Source: a bacterium (GTDB taxonomy: Bacteria; Planctomycetota; Planctomycetia; Pirellulales; Pirellulaceae). From it: DNA of 64,000 bases. The stretch spans positions 1 through 64,000 of the forward strand of contig WGNR01000006.1 in the NCBI GenBank assembly GCA_016124445.1. Reading direction: 5' to 3'. Shown here piece after piece: positions 34,284 to 42,381 of this stretch (position 1 is its first letter; every line of letters begins with the position of its first letter). Made by a program: the position numbers and the translations under genes. A model generated the notes under the pieces. The model saw only the letters and a program-made list of their open reading frames with translations, had not been told where the DNA came from and made no database searches.

Positions 34284-36482
34284 GTGACCCTTTTCCGTGT
34301 TCATTGTCCGACCTGTAACGCTCGCTTGAAGGTGACCAGCCGCTCGCTGATCGGCCAGATCGTGAATTGCCCCAAGTGTGGTAGCATGGTCGAGATTGCC
34401 GAGCCGACTGCGTCCCCAGAGAGTTCCCCGCCGCCAGAGAAGGCCAAGTCAAAGTCGAAGAAGAAGCCGTCAGCCGCTCCGGTGCCGGCGGAACTTCCAC
34501 CGCCGCCGATCGAATCGGCATCGCCAAGCGATGTTCCTGGCAGCGATGTTTCTAATTCAGACGAGGTGTTCGAGAACGTTGACGAGTTGCTCGATCAAAC
34601 TCCCCCTTCGCCGGAACCAGTCGCCGAAGCGACGCCAGCACCTGTCGCCCAGCCGGTAGCCGAGCCAAGTGAAACACCTCCTCCGCTGGATGATCGATTC
34701 GCCGATCATTCCTCGGTTGGCAAGTGGCGGAACGTGGCGCTGATCGGCGGTACGTCGCTGGTGGCCGTGGTTGTCGTGGCGGTGATTGGATACCGGCTGC
34801 TTTCCGATGGCGATCAGACCGGGCCGCAGACTGAAAAAGAAGGCGATCCGGCGCAGGTCGCTCAAGCCAGCCCGGCTGAAGAGCAAAAGCCAAACCTGAC
34901 CGAAGGAAAGCCGGCGGATGTGAAGCCGGAAGAAAAGATCGAGTCACCGGTGTCAGGCAATCCATCAGGCGATCCGATGCCTGAAAAACCCTCGGTCGAG
35001 CCGGCCGAAGAGACCAAGCCAATCGAAGAACCTGCCGTCGATCCAGAGCAGCCTGCTGAGATGCAGCAGGAAAAGCCTGGCGAGGACCCTTCGGCCAAGC
35101 CAGCCGATCCGGACGATGAAAATCCATTTCTGTTCGAACCTGCTTCCGGTTCCAATCCTGCCATGCCGGAAAAGTCGAACGCGCCCGATGGCAGCGGCCA
35201 GCCGGAAGACGCCGACAGTGGCCCTTCGATTTTGGAATTGAAGGATGATCCGCTTTACGAGGTGTTTGGCGAATCGTTCCCACTGATGGAAGAAAACACG
35301 ACCGAAAGCTCGGCGGCTAACCAACCGGCAGTCGCGGCCAACAATCCAGGTACGCCGGCGCTTCCACCACCCAAAATGCAATTGGTTCCGCCGATTCCCG
35401 ATGTCGATGTAGCCGAGCGGCTGAAAGATCCGATTGCAGAAATCGATTTCAAGGCGATGCCGCTCGGGCAGTTTGCCTCGTTCGTGACCCAGATGAGCAC
35501 CGTCCCGGTGACGCTCGACCCTGTCGCGCTCGCTTCGGCGGAAATCAATGCCAACACACCGATCACCGTTCAGCAGTCGCGGACCTCGGTCCAAGGGATT
35601 CTGGACGCGGCGGTCCGGCCGTTCGGGCTCCAAACGCAAGCGACCGGAGAAAGCGTCCGCCTGCGAATGATCCAGCCGCTGGATGGGCAGATGCGGACAA
35701 CGCAGTTTCTGGTTGACGACCTGGCCGAAGATCAAAAGAAGGTCGCCGATATTGCCTACATGCTGACCCACTTGGTCGAGCCACTGTCTTGGAATCAGGC
35801 TGGCGGCAAAGGGCTCTTTCGGATTGATCCCAACGCCGTGATGGTTACACAGACCGAAGTCCCGATGTTCAAGTCGCTGGTCTTGCTGGAAAAGCTCCGA
35901 AAGGCCCGCGGGCTGAAGCCGAGAAGCCGCTACAACGAGCGACTGTTCGATCTGACGACGCGGCAACAGCAGCTTGAGGCGAACTTGCAGAAGGACGTCA
36001 AACTACAGATCGTGGTTCCGACGCCGCTGTTCAAAGTGATCGACCAGTTGGAAAAGAAGTCTGGATTGACGATTCTTTGCGATTGGGATTCGCTGGCTCG
36101 CAACAAACTTGGACCTGCCACGCCGGTGACCCTTTCCGCCCCGGGAATCACCGCCGGCGAGACCTTGTCGCGATTCTGCACGACCTGGAAGTTGGCGATG
36201 CTGCCGATCAATGCAACGACGGTCCAGTTGATCAGCGCCGATACCGAGATGGTCATGCCGTGGCTGGAGGTCTACAACATCCAGAAACTCGACCTCGGCA
36301 AGTCGCAAGGCAACGCGATGATCCTGGAAGCGAAGCGTGAATTGACCGACTTGCACCGGACCAAGTATGGCGAGGTCCTCTACGATCCCGTCTCGAAGCA
36401 TCTGTTCGCATTGCTATCGAACGATGACCATCAGCGGTTGCAATTCATCGTGCAGCGAAAGCTGAATCAGGCTTCGCCGTAA
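34284..36482 (+). CDS. Zinc-ribbon membrane protein with STN-like and EPxSW-related modules
   Basis: A 732-residue protein that begins with an MJ0042-type zinc ribbon (C8, C11, C29, C32 in HCPTCNARLKV and NCPKCGSMVEI). A Pro/Glu-rich cytoplasmic region comes next, then one transmembrane helix near 150-171 (NVALIGGTSLVAVVVVAVIGY). After a second acidic linker, the outside part has STN-like segments (FKAMPLGQFASFVTQMSTVPVTLDPV; TPLFKVIDQLEKKSGLTILCDWDS) around LTHLVEPLSWNQAGGKGLFRIDPNAVMVTQ, the module seen at 16-20 kb. The start is GTG 34284. It likely forms an operon with the pseudokinase. Both cross the membrane with related outside domains, so they may work together; the function is unknown. 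Confidence 0.78.
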   Translation: MTLFRVHCPTCNARLKVTSRSLIGQIVNCPKCGSMVEIAEPTASPESSPPPEKAKSKSKKKPSAAPVPAELPPPPIESASPSDVPGSDVSNSDEVFENVDELLDQTPPSPEPVAEATPAPVAQPVAEPSETPPPLDDRFADHSSVGKWRNVALIGGTSLVAVVVVAVIGYRLLSDGDQTGPQTEKEGDPAQVAQASPAEEQKPNLTEGKPADVKPEEKIESPVSGNPSGDPMPEKPSVEPAEETKPIEEPAVDPEQPAEMQQEKPGEDPSAKPADPDDENPFLFEPASGSNPAMPEKSNAPDGSGQPEDADSGPSILELKDDPLYEVFGESFPLMEENTTESSAANQPAVAANNPGTPALPPPKMQLVPPIPDVDVAERLKDPIAEIDFKAMPLGQFASFVTQMSTVPVTLDPVALASAEINANTPITVQQSRTSVQGILDAAVRPFGLQTQATGESVRLRMIQPLDGQMRTTQFLVDDLAEDQKKVADIAYMLTHLVEPLSWNQAGGKGLFRIDPNAVMVTQTEVPMFKSLVLLEKLRKARGLKPRSRYNERLFDLTTRQQQLEANLQKDVKLQIVVPTPLFKVIDQLEKKSGLTILCDWDSLARNKLGPATPVTLSAPGITAGETLSRFCTTWKLAMLPINATTVQLISADTEMVMPWLEVYNIQKLDLGKSQGNAMILEAKRELTDLHRTKYGEVLYDPVSKHLFALLSNDDHQRLQFIVQRKLNQASP

Positions 36483-36494
36483 GAAGGATTTGAC

Positions 36495-36575
36495 CACGGA
36501 TTTCACGGATAGACACGGATGAAGAGGGGATTCGATGCCCCAATTTCCTATCCGTGCCCATTCGTGAAATCCGTG
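36495..36575. repeat. Large inverted repeat of the CACGGATTTCACGGAT type
   Basis: A 26-bp left arm (36495-36520, beginning CACGGATTTCACGG) matches the complement of the right arm (36550-36575) at 23 of 26 positions. The loop contains a nested GGGG-ATTCGATG-CCCC hairpin. It fills the gap between two convergent genes. Short CACGGATT-type direct repeats inside each arm are typical of dispersed intergenic repeats. It could stop transcription from both sides, although no T-run follows. Confidence 0.75.
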
Positions 36576-36593
36576 ATTTTTTCCCACTAACTT

Positions 36594-37619
36594 TTAGACC
36601 TCGGCACCGCACTGGACGCCGATTGCATTGGCGACCGCACGGCAACGCTTCATCGTTTCGGCGAATGTCGGGAGATCGAGCGATTGGTAGCCGTCGCTCA
36701 TCGCTTCGTCTGGTTCAGGGTGAACTTCGACGATGATTCCATCGGCACCGATTGCCACCGCCGCCACACACATGTCAGGCACCAGCGAGGCATGCCCGGT
36801 GCCGTGGCTCGGATCGATCACGATTGGCAGGTGCGTTTTTTGATGCAGGTAAGTGACCGTTGCCAGCGGAAGGGTGAAGCGGGTGTGCGATTCGAAGGTC
36901 CGAATGCCCCGTTCGCATAGCATGACGCGGCTGTTTCCTTCGTTGAGAATATATTCAGCAGCGAGCAGCAGTTCGTCCATTGTGGCCGAAGGTCCCCGTT
37001 TGAGCAGCACGGCTCGGTCGACACGGCCAACTGCTTCCAATAGGCGATAGTTCTGCATATTGCGGGCACCAATCTGCAGCACGTCGGCATACTTGGCGAC
37101 CAGTTCGACGTCTTCCGAAGCGACCACTTCGGTCACGACGGCCAGGCCGGTTTCTTCGCGGGCGGTCGCCAGAAGTTTGAGGCCTTCTTCTTTCATCCCT
37201 TGGAACGAGTAAGGGCTGGTACGCGGCTTGAACGCGCCCCCTCGCAGGGCGGTGGCGCCAGCGGCTTTGACCGCGATGGCCGTTTTAACGATCTGCTCCT
37301 CACTTTCGACACTGCAAGGACCGGCGATCACGCCGCATTTGCCGTTGCCAACTTCCAGGCTGCCGGCAGTCACCATCGTTGGCTCAGGCTTCACTTCGCG
37401 GCTGGCGACCTTGTAGGGTGCCAGGATCGGGACCACTTTCGAGACACCAGCGACCGTTTCCAGCGACTCGCGCATCTCTTGCCGTTTGTCGCCAATCGCG
37501 GCGATCACGGTCCTTTCGGTTCCCTGGATCACGTGGGACTTGAGCCCCATTTTTTCGACCTTTTCAGCAACGTGCTGAACCATCGCTTCAGTAGCATCTC
37601 GTTTCATGACAATGATCAT
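36594..37619 (-). CDS. aroF: 3-deoxy-7-phosphoheptulonate (DAHP) synthase, AroF/TM0343 type
   Basis: A 341-residue enzyme for the first step of the shikimate pathway, joining phosphoenolpyruvate and erythrose 4-phosphate. An N-terminal ferredoxin-like regulatory domain (1-75, [22 protein letters not shown]) is followed by the barrel with [58 protein letters not shown] and [16 protein letters not shown]. In this type the N-terminal domain mediates feedback by Tyr or Phe. Upstream on the same strand lie a promoter, an aromatic leader ORF and a terminator, so expression is probably controlled by attenuation as well. GAGAGCGAG precedes the ATG. Confidence 0.96.
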   Translation of the reverse strand: MIIVMKRDATEAMVQHVAEKVEKMGLKSHVIQGTERTVIAAIGDKRQEMRESLETVAGVSKVVPILAPYKVASREVKPEPTMVTAGSLEVGNGKCGVIAGPCSVESEEQIVKTAIAVKAAGATALRGGAFKPRTSPYSFQGMKEEGLKLLATAREETGLAVVTEVVASEDVELVAKYADVLQIGARNMQNYRLLEAVGRVDRAVLLKRGPSATMDELLLAAEYILNEGNSRVMLCERGIRTFESHTRFTLPLATVTYLHQKTHLPIVIDPSHGTGHASLVPDMCVAAVAIGADGIIVEVHPEPDEAMSDGYQSLDLPTFAETMKRCRAVANAIGVQCGAEV

Positions 37620-37692
37620 CTCGCTCTCAGACTTTCATGTTTGAGGTGGTGGTTTCGGAAGTCGGCTCGATCGAAAAAAGGCTCAGGGAAAC

Positions 37693-37731
37693 AAAAAAAG
37701 GCCCTGAACCGGTTTCCGATTCAGGGCCTTT
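37693..37731 (-). terminator. Attenuator terminator upstream of aroF (regions 3 and 4)
   Basis: AAAGGCCCTGAA and TTCAGGGCCTTT form a perfect 12-bp stem (37720-37731 with 37697-37708) and an 11-nt loop. Read on the minus strand it ends in seven T (complement of 37693-37699). It lies 28 nt after the leader-peptide stop and 73 nt before the aroF ATG, so transcription has to pass it to reach aroF. The next minus-strand gene upstream, the histidine kinase, stops 177 bp away. Confidence 0.9.
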
Positions 37732-37795
37732 GGAAGTCTCGCGTTTGATGCTAAGCAGCTTACACAGCGTCCTCGGCCCTACTCGGAAAGTAGGG
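37720..37795 (-). promoter_or_regulatory. Alternative pairing regions 1-2-3 of the aroF attenuator
   Basis: On the minus strand: region 1 CCCTAC (37795-37790, leader codons 14-15) pairs with GTAGGG of region 2 (37782-37777). Region 2, extended as AGGGCC (codons 19-20), can instead pair with GGCCCT in region 3 (within 37731-37720), the 5' arm of the terminator. A ribosome stalled on the aromatic codons would mask region 1 and free region 2 to pair with 3, preventing the terminator. A ribosome reaching the stop codon would cover region 2 and allow the terminator. The pairings are seen; the mechanism is inferred from the Trp/Phe-type attenuators. Confidence 0.75.
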
Positions 37796-37834
37796 AAAGA
37801 AGAAACCAAAGTAAAACTGCCAGCTGTTATTCAT
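37760..37834 (-). CDS. Aromatic-rich leader peptide of the aroF attenuator
   Basis: A 24-codon ORF (ATG at 37834, TAA ending at 37760). Residues 5-17 read WQFYFGFFFPYFP, so codons 5-16 contain six Phe, two Tyr and one Trp; the remainder is ordinary. It lies between the promoter at 37841-37869 and the terminator at 37693-37731. The aromatic codons overlap region 1 of the alternative hairpins, as expected of a leader that senses charging of aromatic tRNAs. There is no Shine-Dalgarno sequence, and the predicted start of transcription coincides with the ATG, so a leaderless start is likely. It is too short for ordinary gene calling. Confidence 0.82.
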   Translation of the reverse strand: MNNSWQFYFGFFFPYFPSRAEDAV

Positions 37835-37840
37835 GCTTGT

Positions 37841-37869
37841 ATTATGTTTACGACCGCCCTGATTGGCAA
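37841..37869 (-). promoter_or_regulatory. Promoter of the aroF leader
   Basis: On the minus strand TTGCCA (37869-37864), a 17-bp spacer, then CATAAT (37846-37841), a good sigma-70 type promoter. Seven bases after the -10 element is the A of the leader ATG (37834). Confidence 0.65.
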
Positions 37870-37908
37870 GCGGCCATTGGGTGAACTTGTGATGAAGTTC
37901 GCCAGACT

Positions 37909-38760
37909 TTACTGCCTGGCCGGGGACGGGGGAAGGATACTGCCGGCGGCCAGCGGGACACTGGCACTCGCTGGTGAGACGTTCGAGCGGCTTTCCGCAG
38001 CCGGAATTCGAATCGTAAACGCCGTGCCCATGCCGACGGTGCTCTGCACGCGAATCTTGCCATGATGGGCTTCGACGATATCGCGACAGGCGGCCAAACC
38101 GATGCCCGTCCCCCCTTTGCCGGTCTCGTCCGGCCCGCTTTTGGTAGTGTAGAACGCATCGAAAATATGCGGCAGTTGGTCGGCCGGAATCCCGGTGCCA
38201 TGATCGCGGACCAGCAAATCGACCATGTTGGCCGATCGGTCGTAAGAAAGCTTGAGAATCAATCGACCCCCGTGCGACATTGCCTGGCGGGCATTGATCA
38301 GCAGATTTAGCAGGACTTGCTGAATCTGGTTGCCGTTGGCCAAGGCCTGGGGGACAGTATCCTTCTGGATATCGATTTCAATCCGATATTTACGCATCTC
38401 GCGTTCCAGCAGAACGACCGTATCGTCAATGATCTTGCCAATATCAGTTGGTTCCATCGAGTCACCCCGGTTCTTGGCGATCGCCAGCACACCGGTCGTG
38501 ATCTTGGCGGCTCGTTCGCCGGCAGCGGCGATCTTTTCGAAGCAATTGTTCCGGGTTTGCTCGTCCTGGTGACGCAGTCCCATCCGGGCATAGTTGATCA
38601 CGGCCATCAAGACATTGTTGAACTCGTGAGTCGTCGTGCTGACCAATTCCCCCATCGCTGTCAGCTTTTGAGCTTCCAGCAGACGTCGCTTCAGAATTTC
38701 GATCTCCTTCGCCTGACGTTCGACGATGGATGCCTCGGTGGGGATTGGAGCGTGGTTCAT
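37909..38760 (-). CDS. Cytoplasmic sensor histidine kinase
   Basis: A 283-residue kinase without membrane segments. A short coiled region (ERQAKEIEILKRRLLEAQKLTAMGELV) precedes the phospho-acceptor box THEFNNVLMAVINYARMG. The HATPase domain follows with the N box QVLLNLLINARQAM, G1 RDHGTGIP, the F box FDAFYTTK and G2 GGTGIGLAACRDIVEAHHG. There is no PAS or receiver domain, so it probably gets its signal from a partner. No response regulator lies next to it. ATG 38760 has AGGG six bases upstream; a second ATG at 38778 has no ribosome site. Confidence 0.88.
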   Translation of the reverse strand: MNHAPIPTEASIVERQAKEIEILKRRLLEAQKLTAMGELVSTTTHEFNNVLMAVINYARMGLRHQDEQTRNNCFEKIAAAGERAAKITTGVLAIAKNRGDSMEPTDIGKIIDDTVVLLEREMRKYRIEIDIQKDTVPQALANGNQIQQVLLNLLINARQAMSHGGRLILKLSYDRSANMVDLLVRDHGTGIPADQLPHIFDAFYTTKSGPDETGKGGTGIGLAACRDIVEAHHGKIRVQSTVGMGTAFTIRIPAAESRSNVSPASASVPLAAGSILPPSPARQ

Positions 38761-38985
38761 CCTTGACCCTGCTTGCATAGATATCGCGATTGGTTTGCCA
38801 TCGAGCTAGCTGCTGGCATGTGTGGAACTTTTCCGGATCCTTCCTTCCAAGTTTCTTGCCGGTGCAGCCTGGCCCTTAATATCCCTATCGTCGATCCCTC
38901 CCTTGCAGCTACAATTCGTGCCGAAACAATCGGCAGTCTTTGTGACTGCCACTGCAAATTGCCCAGATCATCGGAGTTCGCACGG

Positions 38986-39246
38986 ATGCACACTCTTGAC
39001 CTTCTCGACCAGGCGATCGCGACTGCAAAAGAACTTGGCTATCAAATTCGCCGTGAATGGCTCGACGGACAAGGAGGCGGCGTGTGTGAAATCGCTGGCA
39101 AGCGTTGGATCTTCATCGACTTAAGTTTGTCGTCGATGGAGCAACTCGATCAGGTGCTCGAAGCGCTGAAGACCGATCCGGCCTTGGAGCAAATCCCGTT
39201 TCCATCGCAGTTGGGCCAACTGCTGGGGCGTCGCCGCGCTGCCTGA
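38986..39246 (+). CDS. Small conserved-looking hypothetical protein
   Basis: An 86-residue protein starting MHTLDLLDQAIATAKELGYQIRREWLDGQGGGVCEIAGKRW and continuing with IDLSLSSMEQLDQVLEALKTDPALEQIPFPSQLGQLL. Two helices flank a short beta segment with the GGGVCEIAG turn. It has no signal peptide and no metal motif. ATG 38986 follows GCACGG; the longer frame from 38773 has different composition and runs opposite to the histidine kinase promoter region. Its function is unknown. Confidence 0.65.
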   Translation: MHTLDLLDQAIATAKELGYQIRREWLDGQGGGVCEIAGKRWIFIDLSLSSMEQLDQVLEALKTDPALEQIPFPSQLGQLLGRRRAA

Positions 39247-39256
39247 TGCCGGACGC

Positions 39257-39880
39257 TCAAACGTGGCTCGGCTGATTGCGGAAGACGTGCTGTGTTTCGA
39301 TATACTTCTCGACGCTCCGCGGCACCATGTAGCGGATCGATCGGCCTTGGGCGGTTCGCTGGCGGATCTCGGTGCTGGAAATACCGATCAGCGGCATTTC
39401 GACAAAGTTTTGCTTGATGGTGGCCATCTGATCGTCACTGAGCACTTCGGGCAGTTGGCCCCACTCGTTCAAGTCGAAGCCTGGGCGACCGACGGTGCAG
39501 ATGGTGGCTAGTTGGCAAATCTCGTCGATCTTGTGCCAATGAAAGAGCGAAGCGAACGAGTCGCCGCCGATCAGGAGGAATAGTTCTGCCTGGGGAGCGA
39601 TCTGCCGCACGTCGCGGAGCGTATCGATGGTATAGCTCAGGCCACCTCGCTCAAGTTCGATCGGGCTCACCTTGAACGTTTGGTTGCCAGCGATGGCCAA
39701 TTCGATCATGGCGGTACGATGGGCGTCGGAAGCGAGCTCGCCAACTTGTTTCAAAGGATTGGCGGCCGCCGGCATGAACCAGACTTCATCCAGCTGACAT
39801 TGCTCGCGACACGATTCCGCCAGCAGCAGATGTCCGTTGTGAATCGGGGAAAAAGAACCCCCATAAATGCCCAAACGCAT
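39257..39880 (-). CDS. nadD: Nicotinate-nucleotide adenylyltransferase NadD
   Basis: A 207-residue enzyme that adenylylates nicotinate mononucleotide to form deamido-NAD. The N-terminus MRLGIYGGSFSPIHNGHLLLAE carries the HxGH motif (here HNGH) of the nucleotidyltransferase alpha/beta-phosphodiesterase fold, and the C-terminus has the ISSTEIRQR motif. KQVGELASDAHRTAMIELAIAG and LLIGGDSFASLFHWHKIDEI are typical in between. ATG 39880 is used because AAGGGGG lies upstream; the frame extends to 39937. Confidence 0.95.
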   Translation of the reverse strand: MRLGIYGGSFSPIHNGHLLLAESCREQCQLDEVWFMPAAANPLKQVGELASDAHRTAMIELAIAGNQTFKVSPIELERGGLSYTIDTLRDVRQIAPQAELFLLIGGDSFASLFHWHKIDEICQLATICTVGRPGFDLNEWGQLPEVLSDDQMATIKQNFVEMPLIGISSTEIRQRTAQGRSIRYMVPRSVEKYIETQHVFRNQPSHV

Positions 39881-40008
39881 GGTGCACCCCCTTTGGCTTC
39901 CGCCGATTTTCGGCGTGGGTGGGAAGGTCGCCTTCAAACTGCTATCGTATCGGTCCTGGGCGGTATTGGCCAGAATGTCCTACGGAAACCCAAACTTCTG
40001 TTGACCTA

Positions 40009-42294
40009 GTGAAGCAGCAAAAAGGATTGTTCGGTGACGATTCGACCCCCTGGGAGCAGGACGATGCCCAGACGGGGCTGGTCGCTTCCGTTGTTATGCC
40101 GACCGGACCTGAGCAGCCTTTCGACTACCTTGTCCCGGACGAGATGGTCGGCGAAATCTTGCCTGGCCGCCGGGTTTACGTCCCGCTGGGGCGTTCCAAC
40201 CGACGGGTCATGGCATACTGCGTGGCGATCGAACGAAAGGAATACGGCAGCCGCAAGCTGAAGTACGTTCTGGGGGCCCTCGATCAGCAAACGCTCCTTT
40301 CTTCACATATGCTGAAAATGACCCAGTGGCTGGCCGAGTACTATCTGGCCAGTTGGGGCCAGGTACTCGAAGCAGTCATCCCAGCCGCTGTCCGGGGCAA
40401 CGCTGGCACGCGGGAGGTTACGCTGCTGAGCGTCCCCAGTGAAGTGGCCGCGCGGTTGGCAAGCATCAAGCTTTCTGAGAAGCAGCAGAAAGTGATGGTA
40501 ACGTTGGCTGCCGCAAGCAAGCCGATGACGCCAGGCGATTTGGCCGAAAAGTGTGGCTGCACCCAGGCCCCGATTAGCACGCTGCGAAAGAAGAAGCTAA
40601 TCCAATCGGAAGTTCGCCGCGTCAGTCATGCCCATTTCGACGATCTCGACATCGAGCGTGAGCCTGCCAAGACGCTTAGTGAAACGCAGCAGTCAGCATT
40701 AAAGGTGATTTTCGACCAGGTTCGCGCCCCAGAGCCCAAGCCGATCCTGCTGCACGGCGTAACTGGCAGCGGCAAGACCGAGGTCTACATCCAGGCCATT
40801 CAGCATGTGATCGATCAGGGCAAGCAGGCGATTGTGCTGGTTCCCGAAATCAGTCTGACGCCGCAAACGAAGCAGCGTTTTGCATCCCGTTTCGATCGAA
40901 TCGCGGTCCTGCACAGCCACATGAGCGACGTCGAACGTCACTGGCAATGGAAGCGGATTGCCTCAGGCATCGTCAACGTCGTGGTCGGTGCACGCAGTGC
41001 GGTATTCGCCCCGACGCCGCAGTTGGGGATGATCGTGCTGGATGAAGAGCACGACACCTCATTCAAGCAAGATTCGATGCCGCGCTACCATGCCCGCGAA
41101 GTCGCCGCGAAGCGGGCCGAATATGAAAAAGTGCCCTTAATTCTCGGCACCGCGACGCCATCGCTCGAAACCTTCTACCACGCGCAACAAGGGCACTACG
41201 AACTGATTTCGATGCCCAATCGCATCGGCAATCGCCCTTTACCTGCGGTTCGTACCGTCGATATGCGCTACGACAAAACGGCCAGCTTTCGCGGGGCAAT
41301 CAGTCGGCAGCTTTATCAGTCGATGAAGCGAACCCTCGAACAGGATGGGCAGATCATCTTGCTACTTAACCGCCGCGGACATAGCACCCACATCCAATGC
41401 CCCAAGTGTGGCGAAGTGGTGGCGTGTCCGCACTGTGAACTTCCGCTGACGCATCACATTACCGACGGCAGCACCGTTTGCCATTATTGCGACTATCGCA
41501 GCACCGTACCGACGGTTTGTCCCCAGCCAACGTGTCGATACTCCGGGATTCGTTTCTCGGGGATTGGTACCCAAAAGCTGGAACAGGAAGTCCGAGCGAA
41601 GTTTGGTTCATATCCGATCATTCGGATGGATTCCGATACGATGAGGAAACCCGGCTCGCACGAAGCGGCGCTCGAGCGATTTCGCAATCGTGAGGTCAAG
41701 ATCCTGGTTGGCACCCAGATGATTGCCAAAGGGCTCGACTTTCCGAATGTCACGCTGGTCGGTGTGATCAATGCCGATACGGCTTTGCACTTTCCTGATG
41801 TTCGCGCCGGCGAACGAACCTTTCAGTTGATTACCCAGGTTGCCGGCCGAACCGGACGAGGGGATCTGGGGGGCGAAGTCCTGGTGCAAACGCTTAGCCC
41901 CGATAGTCCAGCGATCGAAGCGGCAACTCGGCATGACTATGCCTTGTTTGCCGAGCATGAACTGCCTGCGCGGCGTGACTTTCAGATGACACCTTTCGCG
42001 CACATGGTTCGGATCATCGCTCGCGGGCCGAAGCAAACCGCCGTCGAACTGTTCATGCAGGAAGTTGCCGCCCAGATTGCCCAGTTTGCTGAGCAGCGTT
42101 CGGCCGAGATTTGGCTCCAGGGGCCCGCCCCGGCGCCGATCGAGAAATTACGCGGAAACTACCGCTTTCACCTGTTGCTGCACAGCGAAGATCGTCACGT
42201 GATGCGGGCCGCCGTGCTGCATTGCCGCGAGAAAATCGCTGTGCCGGACGATGTTTTGTGGGTTGCCGATGTCGATCCGATCGACATGATGTAG
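40009..42294 (+). CDS. priA: Primosomal protein N' (PriA helicase)
   Basis: A 3'-5' DNA helicase of about 761 residues that restarts stalled replication forks. It has an N-terminal DNA-binding domain (FDYLVPDEMVGEILPGRRVYVPLGRS), Walker A LLHGVTGSGKTEVY, the DEEHD box, GTATPSLE, and the zinc-binding insert CPKCGEVVACPHCELPLTHH with later CHYC and C-x5-C. The helicase C-terminal motifs include GTQMIAKGLDFPNVTLVGVI and QVAGRTGRGDLGGEVLVQT. The frame is open to a GTG at 39919; I favour GTG 40009 (VKQQKGLFG), but neither has a strong ribosome site. Confidence 0.93.
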   Translation: MKQQKGLFGDDSTPWEQDDAQTGLVASVVMPTGPEQPFDYLVPDEMVGEILPGRRVYVPLGRSNRRVMAYCVAIERKEYGSRKLKYVLGALDQQTLLSSHMLKMTQWLAEYYLASWGQVLEAVIPAAVRGNAGTREVTLLSVPSEVAARLASIKLSEKQQKVMVTLAAASKPMTPGDLAEKCGCTQAPISTLRKKKLIQSEVRRVSHAHFDDLDIEREPAKTLSETQQSALKVIFDQVRAPEPKPILLHGVTGSGKTEVYIQAIQHVIDQGKQAIVLVPEISLTPQTKQRFASRFDRIAVLHSHMSDVERHWQWKRIASGIVNVVVGARSAVFAPTPQLGMIVLDEEHDTSFKQDSMPRYHAREVAAKRAEYEKVPLILGTATPSLETFYHAQQGHYELISMPNRIGNRPLPAVRTVDMRYDKTASFRGAISRQLYQSMKRTLEQDGQIILLLNRRGHSTHIQCPKCGEVVACPHCELPLTHHITDGSTVCHYCDYRSTVPTVCPQPTCRYSGIRFSGIGTQKLEQEVRAKFGSYPIIRMDSDTMRKPGSHEAALERFRNREVKILVGTQMIAKGLDFPNVTLVGVINADTALHFPDVRAGERTFQLITQVAGRTGRGDLGGEVLVQTLSPDSPAIEAATRHDYALFAEHELPARRDFQMTPFAHMVRIIARGPKQTAVELFMQEVAAQIAQFAEQRSAEIWLQGPAPAPIEKLRGNYRFHLLLHSEDRHVMRAAVLHCREKIAVPDDVLWVADVDPIDMM

Positions 42295-42381
42295 TCCCAC
42301 CTCTGGAAATCTGGGTAGTTTCAGATGGCCGAAAGCGCTAGAATTCAGGGATAACCGACTCCCTGCAGGTAGCTTTCCTTT

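Noticed and set aside
37697..37731. The 37.7 kb hairpin as the simple terminator of the histidine kinase gene
   Set aside because: It lies 177 bp past that stop codon with a promoter and an aromatic-rich ORF in between, which fits an attenuator for aroF better. Readthrough from the kinase gene may also end here.
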